From: Limiplasma sp036652695 | Lineage (GTDB): Bacteria; Bacillota; Clostridia; Christensenellales; Aristaeellaceae | Length of the DNA stretch: 28,129 bases | NCBI GenBank assembly: GCA_036652695.1 | Contig: JAVVVJ010000033.1 | Location: forward strand, 1 to 28,129 | Direction of reading: 5' to 3' | In this document: in pieces, positions 1 to 7,804 of the stretch | Position numbering within the stretch: position 1 is the first letter of the stretch | Layout of the letters: every line of letters starts with the position of its first letter | Position numbers and translations under genes: made by a program | Notes under the pieces: generated by a model | What the model saw: only the letters and a program-made list of their open reading frames with translations | Told to the model about the DNA's origin: nothing | Databases searched by the model: none

Positions 1-90
1 CAGACTAAACGCCAGTGCCGCGTCCACTGTGGATCTTACTTTGGGAATTAACGTCGTACGCGATTGCCCTGAACAATTCCCGCCGCGCAC

Positions 91-119
91 TTGACGCGCC
101 GCGCATGCATCTGTATAAT
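91..119 (+). promoter_or_regulatory. Sigma-70/SigA-type promoter
   Basis: A -35 box TTGACG (91-96) and a perfect -10 box TATAAT (114-119) are separated by 17 bases. It sits about 50 bases upstream of the small secreted-protein gene starting at 172 and points at it. The sequence left of it (1-90) shows no gene I can support. Function is inferred from consensus match only. Confidence 0.75.
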
Positions 120-171
120 GACAATACAGTTTTTGCGTGGAAACATCAATGACGGGGGGAGGGGAGCGCGT

Positions 172-522
172 ATGCGCATCGGGAAAGCGTTGCTCTTTGC
201 GGCGGCGACACTCTTTTTTGTGTTGCTGTTAAGCACGCTTGTCGTTACGCCCGCGCCCGCGTCCGCGGCAGAGGCGACCGCGCCCACACAGCCCGCGCGG
301 CTGGACGTGCAGCTTTTGCCCCTCGCGATGCCCACGCCAGAGGTCTACGCGGAATCCACTTTACGTCCGCTGCCCGCGCGTGCCGCGGCACTCCTTCCAC
401 TTGCTTCCCTTGCGGGAACCGCCTTGCTTTTCAAGCGCGATGCCAATGGGCGCGTGCTTTGTGCCAAACGCTATGAAAACAGCTTCTATCCGCTCTTTCG
501 GCAGGAGGTGGCTGGCGGCTGA
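172..522 (+). CDS. Small secreted or membrane-anchored protein of unknown function
   Basis: This is a 116-residue protein I do not recognise. The start at 172 is chosen because a purine-rich ribosome binding site (GGGGGAGGGG) lies just upstream and the protein then opens with MRIGK followed by a hydrophobic stretch (about residues 5-24). That stretch ends in an Ala-rich region compatible with signal peptidase I cleavage (PASAAEA). The open frame continues upstream to 91, but that segment covers the promoter and is unlikely to be translated. The mature part is rich in Ala, Pro and Leu and ends with a short basic and aromatic tail (residues about 93-116). A second hydrophobic patch around residues 68-82 could be a membrane segment. 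It precedes secD by 68 bases in the same direction and may be cotranscribed with it. No catalytic motif is visible. Confidence 0.6.
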   Translation: MRIGKALLFAAATLFFVLLLSTLVVTPAPASAAEATAPTQPARLDVQLLPLAMPTPEVYAESTLRPLPARAAALLPLASLAGTALLFKRDANGRVLCAKRYENSFYPLFRQEVAGG

Positions 523-590
523 CCTACGTTCCCCCGGCTTCTCCCTTTGTTCCTCAAAAAACATACTATAAATGGAAGGATGGTTGACAT

Positions 591-1952
591 ATGAAAGTCA
601 ACAATCATCGCCATGCAAAAATGAGCAAACGCACGGGCGCTATCATCTCTCTTTGCGTGGTACTGGTTATCACCATCGCGGTGGGTTATCTGGGTCTGAA
701 TGGCGCGTGGCTGGACGCCCGCGGTCTGCACAAGCTCCTCCCGTGGCTTCCCACCACCAATGTGGACAATTGGCCGCAGCCCATCGCGCTAGGGCTTGAC
801 CTAAAGGGCGGCGTATATGTTGAATATGAAGCGTCCATGAGCGAGGAAATGCGCGCAGAGAACTTCATATACAATGATCTGCTGGATTCCACTATGAACA
901 TTATCGCCAAGCGCCTGACCGAGAAGGGCTACCCCGAAGCCACCGTCAGCAAGCTGGGCAGCACGGGCATTCGCGTGGAAATTCCGGATGTAACGGATCC
1001 CGCCGCAGTGCTGGATCTGATTGGCTCCCCGGCAAAGCTTGAGTTCCTAGATCCCGATGGCAACGTGTTTATGGAAGGTCGCCATCTGCAAGCCGCACAG
1101 CGTGCGAAGGATGAGAACCAAAAGCCCGCCATCAGCTTCAAGCTCACCTCTGAGGGCGCAAAGCTCTTTGGCGACATGACCGCCGCCAACATTGGCAAGT
1201 CCGTTGCCATCAACTTGGATGGCGAGCAGCTCATGAACGCCACCATTAGCTCTGCCATCTACGGCGGCGATGTGCTGGTAACCGGCTCCTTTACGGAGGA
1301 ACGCGCTGAAAACATCGCCCTCCAGCTCCAAAGCGGCGCGCTGCCCCTTGAATTGCGCCAGGACAAGCTGGATACCATCTCCGCCACCTTGGGCATTGAT
1401 GCGCTGGCCACCAGCGTGATGGCTGCCATCATCGGCATTCTGCTGGTTATGCTGATCATGGTGGCTCGCTACCGCCTATGCGGCGTTGTAGCGGACTGGG
1501 CGCTGTGCGTCTATATCATATTGCTGTTCCTGTTCCTTGCGGTGGTTCCCAGCGTCCAGCTGACGCTTCCCGGCATCGCGGGTATCATTTTGGGCATTGG
1601 CATGGCTGTTGACGCGAACGTCGTGATCTTCGAGCGTGTCAAGGAGGAAGTCCATCTGGGTCGCCCCTTGATTCACGCGGTTCGCATCGGCTTCAAAAAC
1701 GCTATGAGCGCCGTTTTGGATGCCAACATCACCACCATCATCGCGGCTGTGGTGCTGCTGTTCTTTGGCACAGGCTCCGTGCAAGGCTTCGCGACCACGC
1801 TGCTGCTGGGCGTCCTCACCAGCATGCTATCTGCCATTCTGGTCACGCGTTTCTTGCTAACGCGCTTTGTGCGCATTTTCCACAACCCCAAGTTCTTTGT
1901 GGCAAGCATTGCCGATTTGGAGCCCGAAACCGTTCAAGGGGAGGCGAAGTAA
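591..1952 (+). CDS. secD: Protein translocase subunit SecD
   Basis: SecD is the larger half of the SecDF complex, a proton-driven RND-type membrane protein that helps pull preproteins out of the SecYEG channel. The 453 residues show one N-terminal membrane helix (about 15-35) and the conserved GLDLKGG motif at 68-74. An extracytoplasmic region (about 75-265) follows, then five C-terminal membrane helices. The signature GMAVDANVVIFERVKEE lies at 337-353, where the Asp is the family's proton-relay region. Length fits the short Firmicutes SecD. The start at 591 has a GGAAGG-type ribosome binding site; a downstream Met at residue 11 is also possible. secF begins one base after the stop codon, so the two are translationally coupled. 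Confidence 0.96.
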   Translation: MKVNNHRHAKMSKRTGAIISLCVVLVITIAVGYLGLNGAWLDARGLHKLLPWLPTTNVDNWPQPIALGLDLKGGVYVEYEASMSEEMRAENFIYNDLLDSTMNIIAKRLTEKGYPEATVSKLGSTGIRVEIPDVTDPAAVLDLIGSPAKLEFLDPDGNVFMEGRHLQAAQRAKDENQKPAISFKLTSEGAKLFGDMTAANIGKSVAINLDGEQLMNATISSAIYGGDVLVTGSFTEERAENIALQLQSGALPLELRQDKLDTISATLGIDALATSVMAAIIGILLVMLIMVARYRLCGVVADWALCVYIILLFLFLAVVPSVQLTLPGIAGIILGIGMAVDANVVIFERVKEEVHLGRPLIHAVRIGFKNAMSAVLDANITTIIAAVVLLFFGTGSVQGFATTLLLGVLTSMLSAILVTRFLLTRFVRIFHNPKFFVASIADLEPETVQGEAK

Positions 1953-1953
1953 C

Positions 1954-2871
1954 ATGAAAATTAAGAATCGCTCCCGCATTTGCCTCATCATCTCTGGCAC
2001 CATCATGGCGGTGGCACTCATCATGAGCATCTGCGGCTATGGCATTAACTATGGCATCGATTTCGCGGGCGGCCTGAACATTCAATACAACATGAACGCG
2101 CCCTTCGCTCAAAGCGATGTGGATGCCGCTTTGCAGGCGCAAAACATCAAAAAGTATACCGTTTCCACCGTTGGCGCAGAAGGCCATACGCTGCAAATCC
2201 GCATTGCACAGCTCAATGACGAGGCGGAAATCCAAAGCCTGCAAGCGGCGCTGGAAGCTGATCTGCTTGCCAAATACCCCAGCATGGACACCGCTACCGC
2301 AACCACCGGCTATGTGGGGCCTGTCGCGGGCGCAACGCTTGTCAAAAACGCCATCTTCAGCGTGCTGCTCGCCTCTATCTTGATGCTTGTGTACATCGCT
2401 TTCCGCTTTGACGTTAACAGCGGCTTGGCGGCGGTCATCGGGCTGCTGCACGATGTGCTCATCATGATCAGCTTCATGGTGCTGCTGCGCGGCGTGATCC
2501 AGATGAACTCCTCGTTTATTGCGGCCATGCTCACCATTGTGGGTTATTCCATCAATAACACGATCGTCATCTTCGACCGCATCCGCGAGAATAACCACAA
2601 GGCCAACTACAAAAGCCTGCCGCGTCAAGAGGTTGTTAACATCTCTGTCAAGCAAAGCTTGGGCCGCACGATCAACACCACGCTCACCACGCTTGTCACC
2701 ATCGTAACGCTCTACATCATGGGTGTGGATGCGATCCGCGAGTTCAGCCTGCCCATCATTGTGGGTATCCTGTCCGGCGTGTATAGCGCAAACCTCATCA
2801 ATGGCTATGTGTGGGCGTTCCTAGAAGAGCACCGCATCCTCAACAAGCGCCTAAAGGCGAAGAAGGCCTGA
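1954..2871 (+). CDS. secF: Protein translocase subunit SecF
   Basis: SecF is the second half of the SecDF protein-export motor in the cytoplasmic membrane. The 305-residue product has an N-terminal helix (about 10-30) and the GIDFAGG motif at 34-40. A short extracytoplasmic domain is followed by the RFD...GLLHD segment and by SINNTIVIFDRIREN, the SecF counterpart of the SecD helix-4 signature. The start at 1954 is chosen over the longer open frame (from 1867) because it follows the secD stop by one base, sits behind the GGGGAGG in the secD tail, and gives the normal SecF N-terminus. A strong hairpin terminates the unit just downstream. Confidence 0.96.
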   Translation: MKIKNRSRICLIISGTIMAVALIMSICGYGINYGIDFAGGLNIQYNMNAPFAQSDVDAALQAQNIKKYTVSTVGAEGHTLQIRIAQLNDEAEIQSLQAALEADLLAKYPSMDTATATTGYVGPVAGATLVKNAIFSVLLASILMLVYIAFRFDVNSGLAAVIGLLHDVLIMISFMVLLRGVIQMNSSFIAAMLTIVGYSINNTIVIFDRIRENNHKANYKSLPRQEVVNISVKQSLGRTINTTLTTLVTIVTLYIMGVDAIREFSLPIIVGILSGVYSANLINGYVWAFLEEHRILNKRLKAKKA

Positions 2872-2886
2872 TCTCAATCCTCCTCA

Positions 2887-2926
2887 GCGCCCCTGCCGCC
2901 CCGCATAGGACGGCAGGGGCGCTTTG
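2887..2926 (+). terminator. Rho-independent terminator of secDF
   Basis: A perfect 12-base stem (2887-2898 with 2911-2922, GCGCCCCTGCCG paired with its complement) encloses a 12-base loop. It begins 15 bases after the secF stop and is followed by a short T-containing tract (TTTGCTGTT). The T run is weak but the stem is very stable, so transcription termination is the likely role. Confidence 0.75.
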
Positions 2927-3032
2927 CTGTTGTAAAACCTGCCGCACCCGGCGTAGGCTTTCCAATCGGCCGCAGCCGCCGCTTTCGCCCCGTTTTGCCC
3001 CGCACGCTGCCGCCAAATTTACCGCGCAACGG

Positions 3033-3061
3033 TTTACATTTTCCGCTGTATTGTGTACAAT
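3033..3061 (+). promoter_or_regulatory. Sigma-70/SigA-type promoter
   Basis: TTTACA (3033-3038) and TACAAT (3056-3061) are spaced by 17 bases, 38 bases upstream of the start at 3100. It lies after the secDF terminator, so it probably drives the secreted protein and the phosphoglycerate mutase that follows. Confidence 0.65.
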
Positions 3062-3099
3062 GCACAGGAATCCATCCCCGATGGAGAAGGAGGTTGTTT

Positions 3100-3945
3100 A
3101 TGCGCTTTTTTTCACACGCACTGTGCTTGCTTGCCGCGCTTTTCCTGTTTGCCTGCCCAGCTGCGGCTATGGCAGAGGAAGTAACCATTACGATAACGGA
3201 TAGCGGCGCGCCCGCAGTACCGCAGGCATCGGCAAACCCCGCCGCCCCCGCTGATCAACCCGTGCCGCAGGGCGACAGCTCCGCACGCGAGGCCTTCATC
3301 GATGGCATCCTAGAGCTGGCTAAGCAGAAGTTTGACGAGGCGGACGGCCGCGCTCAGCGCGCCCACTACAGCAGCGATATTTACGTATGCAAGAACTTCA
3401 CGGTATACCTGTTCCGCCAAAACGCGGAGCGCTTTGGCATGGCTGAATTCCCGAATACACCGCTTATCATCCCGGATAACAAGCCCAAAAAGGAATGCAC
3501 GGATTATGTGTACGGCGTGGAGTGGAAGGATATTCCCGCCTCTGAAGGCAATCCGTTTTATGCCGCCGCTACCTTCCGCTACGATACGCAGCTGAGCAAG
3601 GCGGAAAATCAGGAAAACGCGCGCGCGTTCCTCAGGCAAGTCAAGCGCGGCGATTATTTTCAGATGGCGGCTAACTATTACTATGGCATTGGGGCGCATA
3701 GCATGGTCTTTACCGCGGACTACGACCCGCAAACGGATAGCGTGCGTTGGTGCGATAGTAACATGAAGGGCAAAACAAAGAACGGCGAGCGCTACGGCTA
3801 TGTGCAGTACGACGCGGAAAAGCCCATTGACTGGTTTGTGGACGCGTTCTGCCGCAAAAAATACGGCGCAACCCTTTACCGCCTTCGGGACGATATCGTA
3901 CCCGCAAACGAAAGGCTCAGTTCCAAGCTGGAAAACCCATTGTAA
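3100..3945 (+). CDS. Secreted protein, possible NlpC/P60- or CHAP-like papain-fold hydrolase
   Basis: The 281-residue product begins MRFFSHALCLL with a clear Sec signal peptide ending near CPAAAMA. The start at 3100 is fixed by the strong ribosome binding site AGAAGGAGG. A Pro/Ala-rich linker (about 35-60) leads into a globular region. There, a Cys stands at the head of a predicted helix (SSDIYVCKNFTVYLFRQ). About 100 residues later GDYFQM and then GIGAHSMVF place a His at the start of a strand. This Cys...G-D...His order recalls NlpC/P60 and CHAP amidases, which cut peptidoglycan stem peptides. The family call is inference from motif order; I could not compare profiles. A phosphoglycerate mutase gene follows 23 bases later. 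It could equally be an uncharacterised secreted domain with no enzymatic role. Confidence 0.75.
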   Translation: MRFFSHALCLLAALFLFACPAAAMAEEVTITITDSGAPAVPQASANPAAPADQPVPQGDSSAREAFIDGILELAKQKFDEADGRAQRAHYSSDIYVCKNFTVYLFRQNAERFGMAEFPNTPLIIPDNKPKKECTDYVYGVEWKDIPASEGNPFYAAATFRYDTQLSKAENQENARAFLRQVKRGDYFQMAANYYYGIGAHSMVFTADYDPQTDSVRWCDSNMKGKTKNGERYGYVQYDAEKPIDWFVDAFCRKKYGATLYRLRDDIVPANERLSSKLENPL

Positions 3946-3968
3946 TAACGGAAAGGGATGCGATACCC

Positions 3969-5252
3969 ATGAAATATCTGCTTGTGATTGGCGATGGCAT
4001 GGCGGATACCTACCTACCTCAGCTGGCGGGTAAAACGCCATTGGAGGCGCTGGCACTGCCCGCGTTTGACCGGGCGGCAGGCTGCTTTTGCGGCCGCGCG
4101 CTCACGGTGCCCCATGGCATGCCAGCGGGCAGCGATACCGCCATATTGAGCATTTTCGGCTATGCCCCGCAGACCTACTACACGGGGCGTAGTGTGCTGG
4201 AGGCAGCGGGCATGGGGGTTACGCTGCCGGAGGGAAGCATCAGCTTCCGCGTCAACCTGTGCGCGGTAACGCCGGACGAGAACGGCACACTGGTCATCCA
4301 CAGCCATAATGGCGGCAGCATCCATGGCGTGGAAGCAACCACGCTCATGAACGACCTGCTGGATGACGCGGTCTTTGCCGCGCTCATGCGGAAAGCGGGG
4401 CTGGAGATCACGGTTACGGATACGTTTCGCCATGTCGGCGTAATGCGTAGCGCAGCGCGAGACCTGTCCGCAGTGCGGCTGACAGAGCCGCATAACGTGC
4501 TGGAGCAGGCAATTGACACCCATCTGCCGCAGCTTGTGCGCGATACGGAGGATGAGGCGGTTCAGCAGCTCTGCGAGGACATCCGCAAGCTCATGCTGCG
4601 TAGCTATGAAGTGCTGCGCGACCATCCGGTAAACCAGCGGCGCGTGCGCGAGGGCAAGCTTCCGGCAGATATGATTTGGCCATGGGGCGCGGCAACCGCA
4701 ATGCAGCTGCCATCCTTCCGCGAGCGGTTCGGGCACTGGGGCACGGTGGTAAGCGCGGTGCCGCTGGTATGGGGCATTGCGAGCCTCGCGGGGTTAAAAA
4801 CGCCCCGCGTAGAAGGCGCGAATGGCGATCTGGATACGAATTACGAGGGCAAGGTCGCCTGTGCGCTGGCGGCGCTGGATAGCGGGGATGATTTTGCAGC
4901 GGTGCATATCGAGGCGCCGGATGAAATGGCGCATGCGGGTGATCTAGGCAGGAAGCTGGAGGCGATCCAAAACGTGGAGAGCCGCGTGGTCGCGCCGCTG
5001 ATGGATGGGCTTGCACAGCGTGGGGAGGCTTTCCGGCTGTTGCTGCTAAGCGATCACCCGACGCTTTTGACAACGCGCACACATGATGGTAGCCCGGTAC
5101 CGTATGCGATTTACGATAGCCGGATTCCCGCGGCAGCGAAGGCGGTGGGAAAGCCTGCGCCGACGCGTAAGTTTTGTGAGCGGGAAATGGAATATGAGCC
5201 AGTGCTTATGGATGGTACGGAGCTGATGCGCGTGTTGTTTGAGGGAAAATAG
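3969..5252 (+). CDS. apgM: Cofactor-independent phosphoglycerate mutase, archaeal (ApgM) type
   Basis: The enzyme interconverts 2- and 3-phosphoglycerate in glycolysis without 2,3-bisphosphoglycerate, through a metal-bound phosphoserine. It belongs to the alkaline-phosphatase superfamily branch typical of archaea and many Clostridia. The 427 residues show GDGMAD (8-13) for metal binding, PAGSD (52-56) with the likely catalytic Ser55, GYAPQTYYTGRS, and SFRVNLC. Further on come HIEAPDEMAHAGD, LLLSDHPT and THDGSPVPY, which supply the remaining metal ligands. Length is normal. Relatives were once annotated as a proposed homoserine kinase, so the label should be read as glycolytic mutase with some uncertainty in physiological substrate. 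It probably shares the promoter at 3033. Confidence 0.92.
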   Translation: MKYLLVIGDGMADTYLPQLAGKTPLEALALPAFDRAAGCFCGRALTVPHGMPAGSDTAILSIFGYAPQTYYTGRSVLEAAGMGVTLPEGSISFRVNLCAVTPDENGTLVIHSHNGGSIHGVEATTLMNDLLDDAVFAALMRKAGLEITVTDTFRHVGVMRSAARDLSAVRLTEPHNVLEQAIDTHLPQLVRDTEDEAVQQLCEDIRKLMLRSYEVLRDHPVNQRRVREGKLPADMIWPWGAATAMQLPSFRERFGHWGTVVSAVPLVWGIASLAGLKTPRVEGANGDLDTNYEGKVACALAALDSGDDFAAVHIEAPDEMAHAGDLGRKLEAIQNVESRVVAPLMDGLAQRGEAFRLLLLSDHPTLLTTRTHDGSPVPYAIYDSRIPAAAKAVGKPAPTRKFCEREMEYEPVLMDGTELMRVLFEGK

Positions 5253-5259
5253 GAAAATG

Positions 5260-5345
5260 CCCCAAGGACAAGCCAAAGAGTGGGGTGCAGGGGGATCATC
5301 CCCCTGCCGGGGCTTGGGGCAGCGCCCCAACTCCCCCGCGCCGTA
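5260..5345. repeat. GC-rich palindromic intergenic element (REP/MITE-like)
   Basis: The 157-base gap between the mutase and the ABC exporter holds two adjacent inverted repeats. One is at 5287-5307 (9-base arms GCAGGGGGA around TCA). The other is at 5314-5330 (7-base arms TTGGGGC around AGC). The flanks are rich in GGGG and CCCC runs. Similar hairpin-rich G/C blocks occur as dispersed repeats in many gut Firmicutes genomes; that this is such a family member is inference. It could also work as a terminator or mRNA end, although no T tract follows. Confidence 0.5.
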
Positions 5346-5409
5346 GCCCCGTAGCCCCGCACCGCTCCTTTGTTCTTCCTTGCCTTACCTGCCGAAAGGA
5401 TCACCAAAG

Positions 5410-6261
5410 ATGATTGATGTGCATGACCTCACCTTCAGCTATCAGAAGGAGCCTGTCCTCAAAAAGCTTACCTTTCACGTAAATCAGGGCGAGATTTTCG
5501 GCTTTCTTGGCCCCTCCGGCGCAGGCAAAAGCACGCTTCAAAAGCTGCTGATCGGCCTGCTGCCAAACTATGGCGGCACGGCCACGGTGATGGGCTTTCA
5601 CTGCGATCATCTCAAGCGCTCCTTTTTCAGCCGCGTAGGCGTGGATTTTGAGGTGTCGACGCTCTATGAGCGCCTTACCGCGCGGGAAAACCTGCGCTTC
5701 TTTGGTTCGCTCTACGCGCGACCCTGCTTTGATATCAACGAGCTTTTGGGGCGGCTGGGGCTAACGCAGGCCGCAAATATGCGCGTGAACGCCTATAGCA
5801 AGGGCATGAAGAGCCGCCTCAACTTTGCCAGAGCCATTTTGCATAACCCGGATCTGCTTTTTTTGGACGAGCCAACCTCCGGCCTTGACCCCACCAGCGC
5901 CGCCGCCATGAAGGATGTGATCAAGGGGTTGCGCGGGCAGGGCAAGACCATTGTGCTCAGCACCCATAACATGCAGGACGCGCTGGAGCTGTGCGACCGC
6001 GTGGCCTTTCTCGCCGATGGTCAAATCAAGGCGCTGGACAACCCTCACCGGCTGATTATGGCGCGAGGCGCGCGCAAGCTCACCTACACCTATCAGGACG
6101 CCGCCAACGAACGCACCTGCACAGTTCCACTCAACCAAACCTCACGCGATGCACAGCTGCTTCAGCTCCTCAAGAGCGATTGTCTGCGAAGCGTGCATAG
6201 CGATGAACCAACCCTCAGCGATATCTTCACCGAGGTAACGGGCGGGAGGCTGGAGCCATGA
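5410..6261 (+). CDS. ABC transporter ATP-binding protein (exporter type)
   Basis: This 283-residue cytoplasmic ATPase powers the membrane pair encoded downstream. Visible motifs are Walker A GPSGAGKST (34-42), the C-loop AYSKGMKSRLNFARAIL (starting at 128, with SKGM in place of the canonical LSGGQ), Walker B LLFLDEPTSGLD (149-160) and the H-loop His186. The Q-loop position reads DFEVSTLYERLTARENL, where Glu replaces the usual Gln. The start at 5410 follows GAAAGGA; the open frame begins earlier at 5380 but lacks a site there. The stop overlaps the next start (ATGA). The motif style matches drug or antibiotic export ATPases (DrrA and fluoroquinolone-exporter-like families). Substrate is unknown. 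Confidence 0.92.
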   Translation: MIDVHDLTFSYQKEPVLKKLTFHVNQGEIFGFLGPSGAGKSTLQKLLIGLLPNYGGTATVMGFHCDHLKRSFFSRVGVDFEVSTLYERLTARENLRFFGSLYARPCFDINELLGRLGLTQAANMRVNAYSKGMKSRLNFARAILHNPDLLFLDEPTSGLDPTSAAAMKDVIKGLRGQGKTIVLSTHNMQDALELCDRVAFLADGQIKALDNPHRLIMARGARKLTYTYQDAANERTCTVPLNQTSRDAQLLQLLKSDCLRSVHSDEPTLSDIFTEVTGGRLEP

Positions 6262-7040
6262 GCCGCAAGCACGCCCACCCCCTGCGGGCGCTGATGCGCG
6301 CGGATCGCAAAATGCTGTGGCGGCAAGGCATCGCGCCGCTGTACCTGCTGCTGACGCTGCTGTACATTGCGGTGCTGCGCTTTTGGATTCCCGCGGAGCA
6401 TAGGCCGCTCGCGCGGGGCTTGCTGCTCCTGAGCGATCCCGCCGCGCTGTCGCTGTTCTTTATGGGCGCCATCGTGCTTTACGAAAAGGGGCAGCATAGC
6501 TACCCCGCACTGTACGCGGCGGGGGTGAAGGCGCACGCCTATGTAATCTCCAAATGCGTGGTGATGAGCCTGTGGAGCATGGTAGTTGGCTGCGCCGTGT
6601 GCTGGTTTTCGGAACCGAGCGTGCTTGTGACGAATGCAGCGGGGGTATTGTGGGAAACCGCGCTTTCCGGGGACGTGACCGCCGTTTGCGTAACGGCGGC
6701 AGTCATGCTGCTAGGCGGCGTGCTGTTCACCTGCTCAAGCCTGATGCTGAGCGCCGTTGTGCATAGCCTGAACGGCTACCTGTTGGCAAGCGTGCTGGGC
6801 GAGCTGCTGCTGTTGGTTCCCGCCGTGGTAGATCAGCTGACGCCGCTGCCCGCGTGGGTTGGCTTTCACCCCACGGTGTGGCTGGCACGCGGCCTGCGCA
6901 CACCCGCCGCCGTGCCCGCGTGGCTAAACGATCCCCTGCAATGGGCGCAAGCGGCAGTGCTGCTCCTGTGGCTGTCGCTAGCCGGCTGGGGCGCGTGCCT
7001 CGCGGTGCGAGCCACGCTGCGCGGAAAGGGGAACGCCTGA
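6258..7040 (+). CDS. ABC exporter membrane subunit 1
   Basis: A 260-residue polytopic membrane protein with about six hydrophobic segments (for example residues 30-45, 55-75, 95-115, 130-150, 160-180 and 230-250). It starts inside the ATPase stop codon (ATGA overlap at 6258) and ends with an ATGA overlap into the next permease. Its size and position match the permease pairs annotated as fluoroquinolone-type ABC export systems in Clostridia. That substrate label is a family-level guess, not evidence from this sequence. The start codon begins MSRKHAHPLRALMRADRKML, a basic amphipathic lead-in typical of such subunits. Confidence 0.85.
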   Translation: MSRKHAHPLRALMRADRKMLWRQGIAPLYLLLTLLYIAVLRFWIPAEHRPLARGLLLLSDPAALSLFFMGAIVLYEKGQHSYPALYAAGVKAHAYVISKCVVMSLWSMVVGCAVCWFSEPSVLVTNAAGVLWETALSGDVTAVCVTAAVMLLGGVLFTCSSLMLSAVVHSLNGYLLASVLGELLLLVPAVVDQLTPLPAWVGFHPTVWLARGLRTPAAVPAWLNDPLQWAQAAVLLLWLSLAGWGACLAVRATLRGKGNA

Positions 7041-7759
7041 TGAACAAGCACAAAACGCATCCCCTGAAAAGCGCTTTCGGGCTTCTTTTGCGCAGTGTGC
7101 TGCGGGATGGCATGCTTGCGGCCTCGCTGCTTGCGCCCATCCTCTGCGGAATAGGCTTCCGCTTTGGCGTGCCATTGCTCATCCGTCAGTTTCCCGCGCT
7201 GGCGGCACTGGAGGAATACAAGGCGCTGTTGGACGCGCTGCTGTACCTGCTCGCGCCGTTTATGGCGCTCTTCGCCGCCTGCATGGTGACGCTGGAGGAA
7301 CGCGATAACGGGTTGTGCGTAGCGCTTTTTACCACGCCGCTTGGGCATGTTGGCTATGTGAATAGCCGCTTCGTGCTGCCCGCCCTGCTGGCGGCGGCCT
7401 ATGCGGCCGTCATCGGCACATTGTTCGCCTCCGTGCAGCGACCGCTGGGGCACGCGCTGCTGCTGGCCTTGCCCGCCGCCTGCGTGGCCTTTGCCGCCGT
7501 AATGCCAATCCCCGCTTTCGCCCGGGATCGCATTACGGGCATGGCCTTGGCAAAGCTGTGCGGCCTTGCGCTGTTCACGGTAGCTGCGCCCTTTTTTATG
7601 CCCGTGCGGTGGCAACCGCTGCTCAGCTGGCTACCCAGCTACTGGTTTTACCGCTTTTTGCAAAGGAGCGATTGGCTCATGGCCGTGCTTTGCGCCCTTG
7701 CTGCCGCGCTATGGTCTTGGCCCATGCTACGCCGGTTTGCCAAAAGGGCGGCACGCTAG
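7040..7759 (+). CDS. ABC exporter membrane subunit 2
   Basis: A 239-residue membrane protein with about six hydrophobic segments. It opens MNKHKTHPLKSAFGLLLRSVL, the same basic lead-in plan as the upstream permease, suggesting the two are diverged paralogues forming a heterodimeric channel. The start at 7040 is set by the ATGA overlap with the previous gene and a GGAAAGGGG site; the longer open frame beginning at 6854 overlaps the previous permease and is rejected. Residues ERDNGLCVALFTTPLG resemble the conserved cytoplasmic loop of ABC-2-type permeases, which often read 'ER..G....l..tPl'. The exported compound is unknown. Confidence 0.85.
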   Translation: MNKHKTHPLKSAFGLLLRSVLRDGMLAASLLAPILCGIGFRFGVPLLIRQFPALAALEEYKALLDALLYLLAPFMALFAACMVTLEERDNGLCVALFTTPLGHVGYVNSRFVLPALLAAAYAAVIGTLFASVQRPLGHALLLALPAACVAFAAVMPIPAFARDRITGMALAKLCGLALFTVAAPFFMPVRWQPLLSWLPSYWFYRFLQRSDWLMAVLCALAAALWSWPMLRRFAKRAAR

Positions 7760-7804
7760 GGAACAAAAGGAATCATCCACACCACAAACAGGGAGGAAGC
7801 ACAG

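Noticed and set aside
547..572. Promoter-like TTGTTC and TATAAA upstream of secD
   Set aside because: Spacing is only 14 bases, too short for a SigA promoter; secD may be read from the promoter at 91.
1843..2655. Long minus-strand open frame opposite secD/secF
   Set aside because: It lies antisense to clearly conserved secD and secF, has His- and Asp-rich composition typical of mirror frames, and no recognisable motif.
6866..7615. Minus-strand open frame opposite the ABC permeases
   Set aside because: Low-complexity Gln/Arg/His-rich translation opposite two membrane genes joined by ATGA overlaps.
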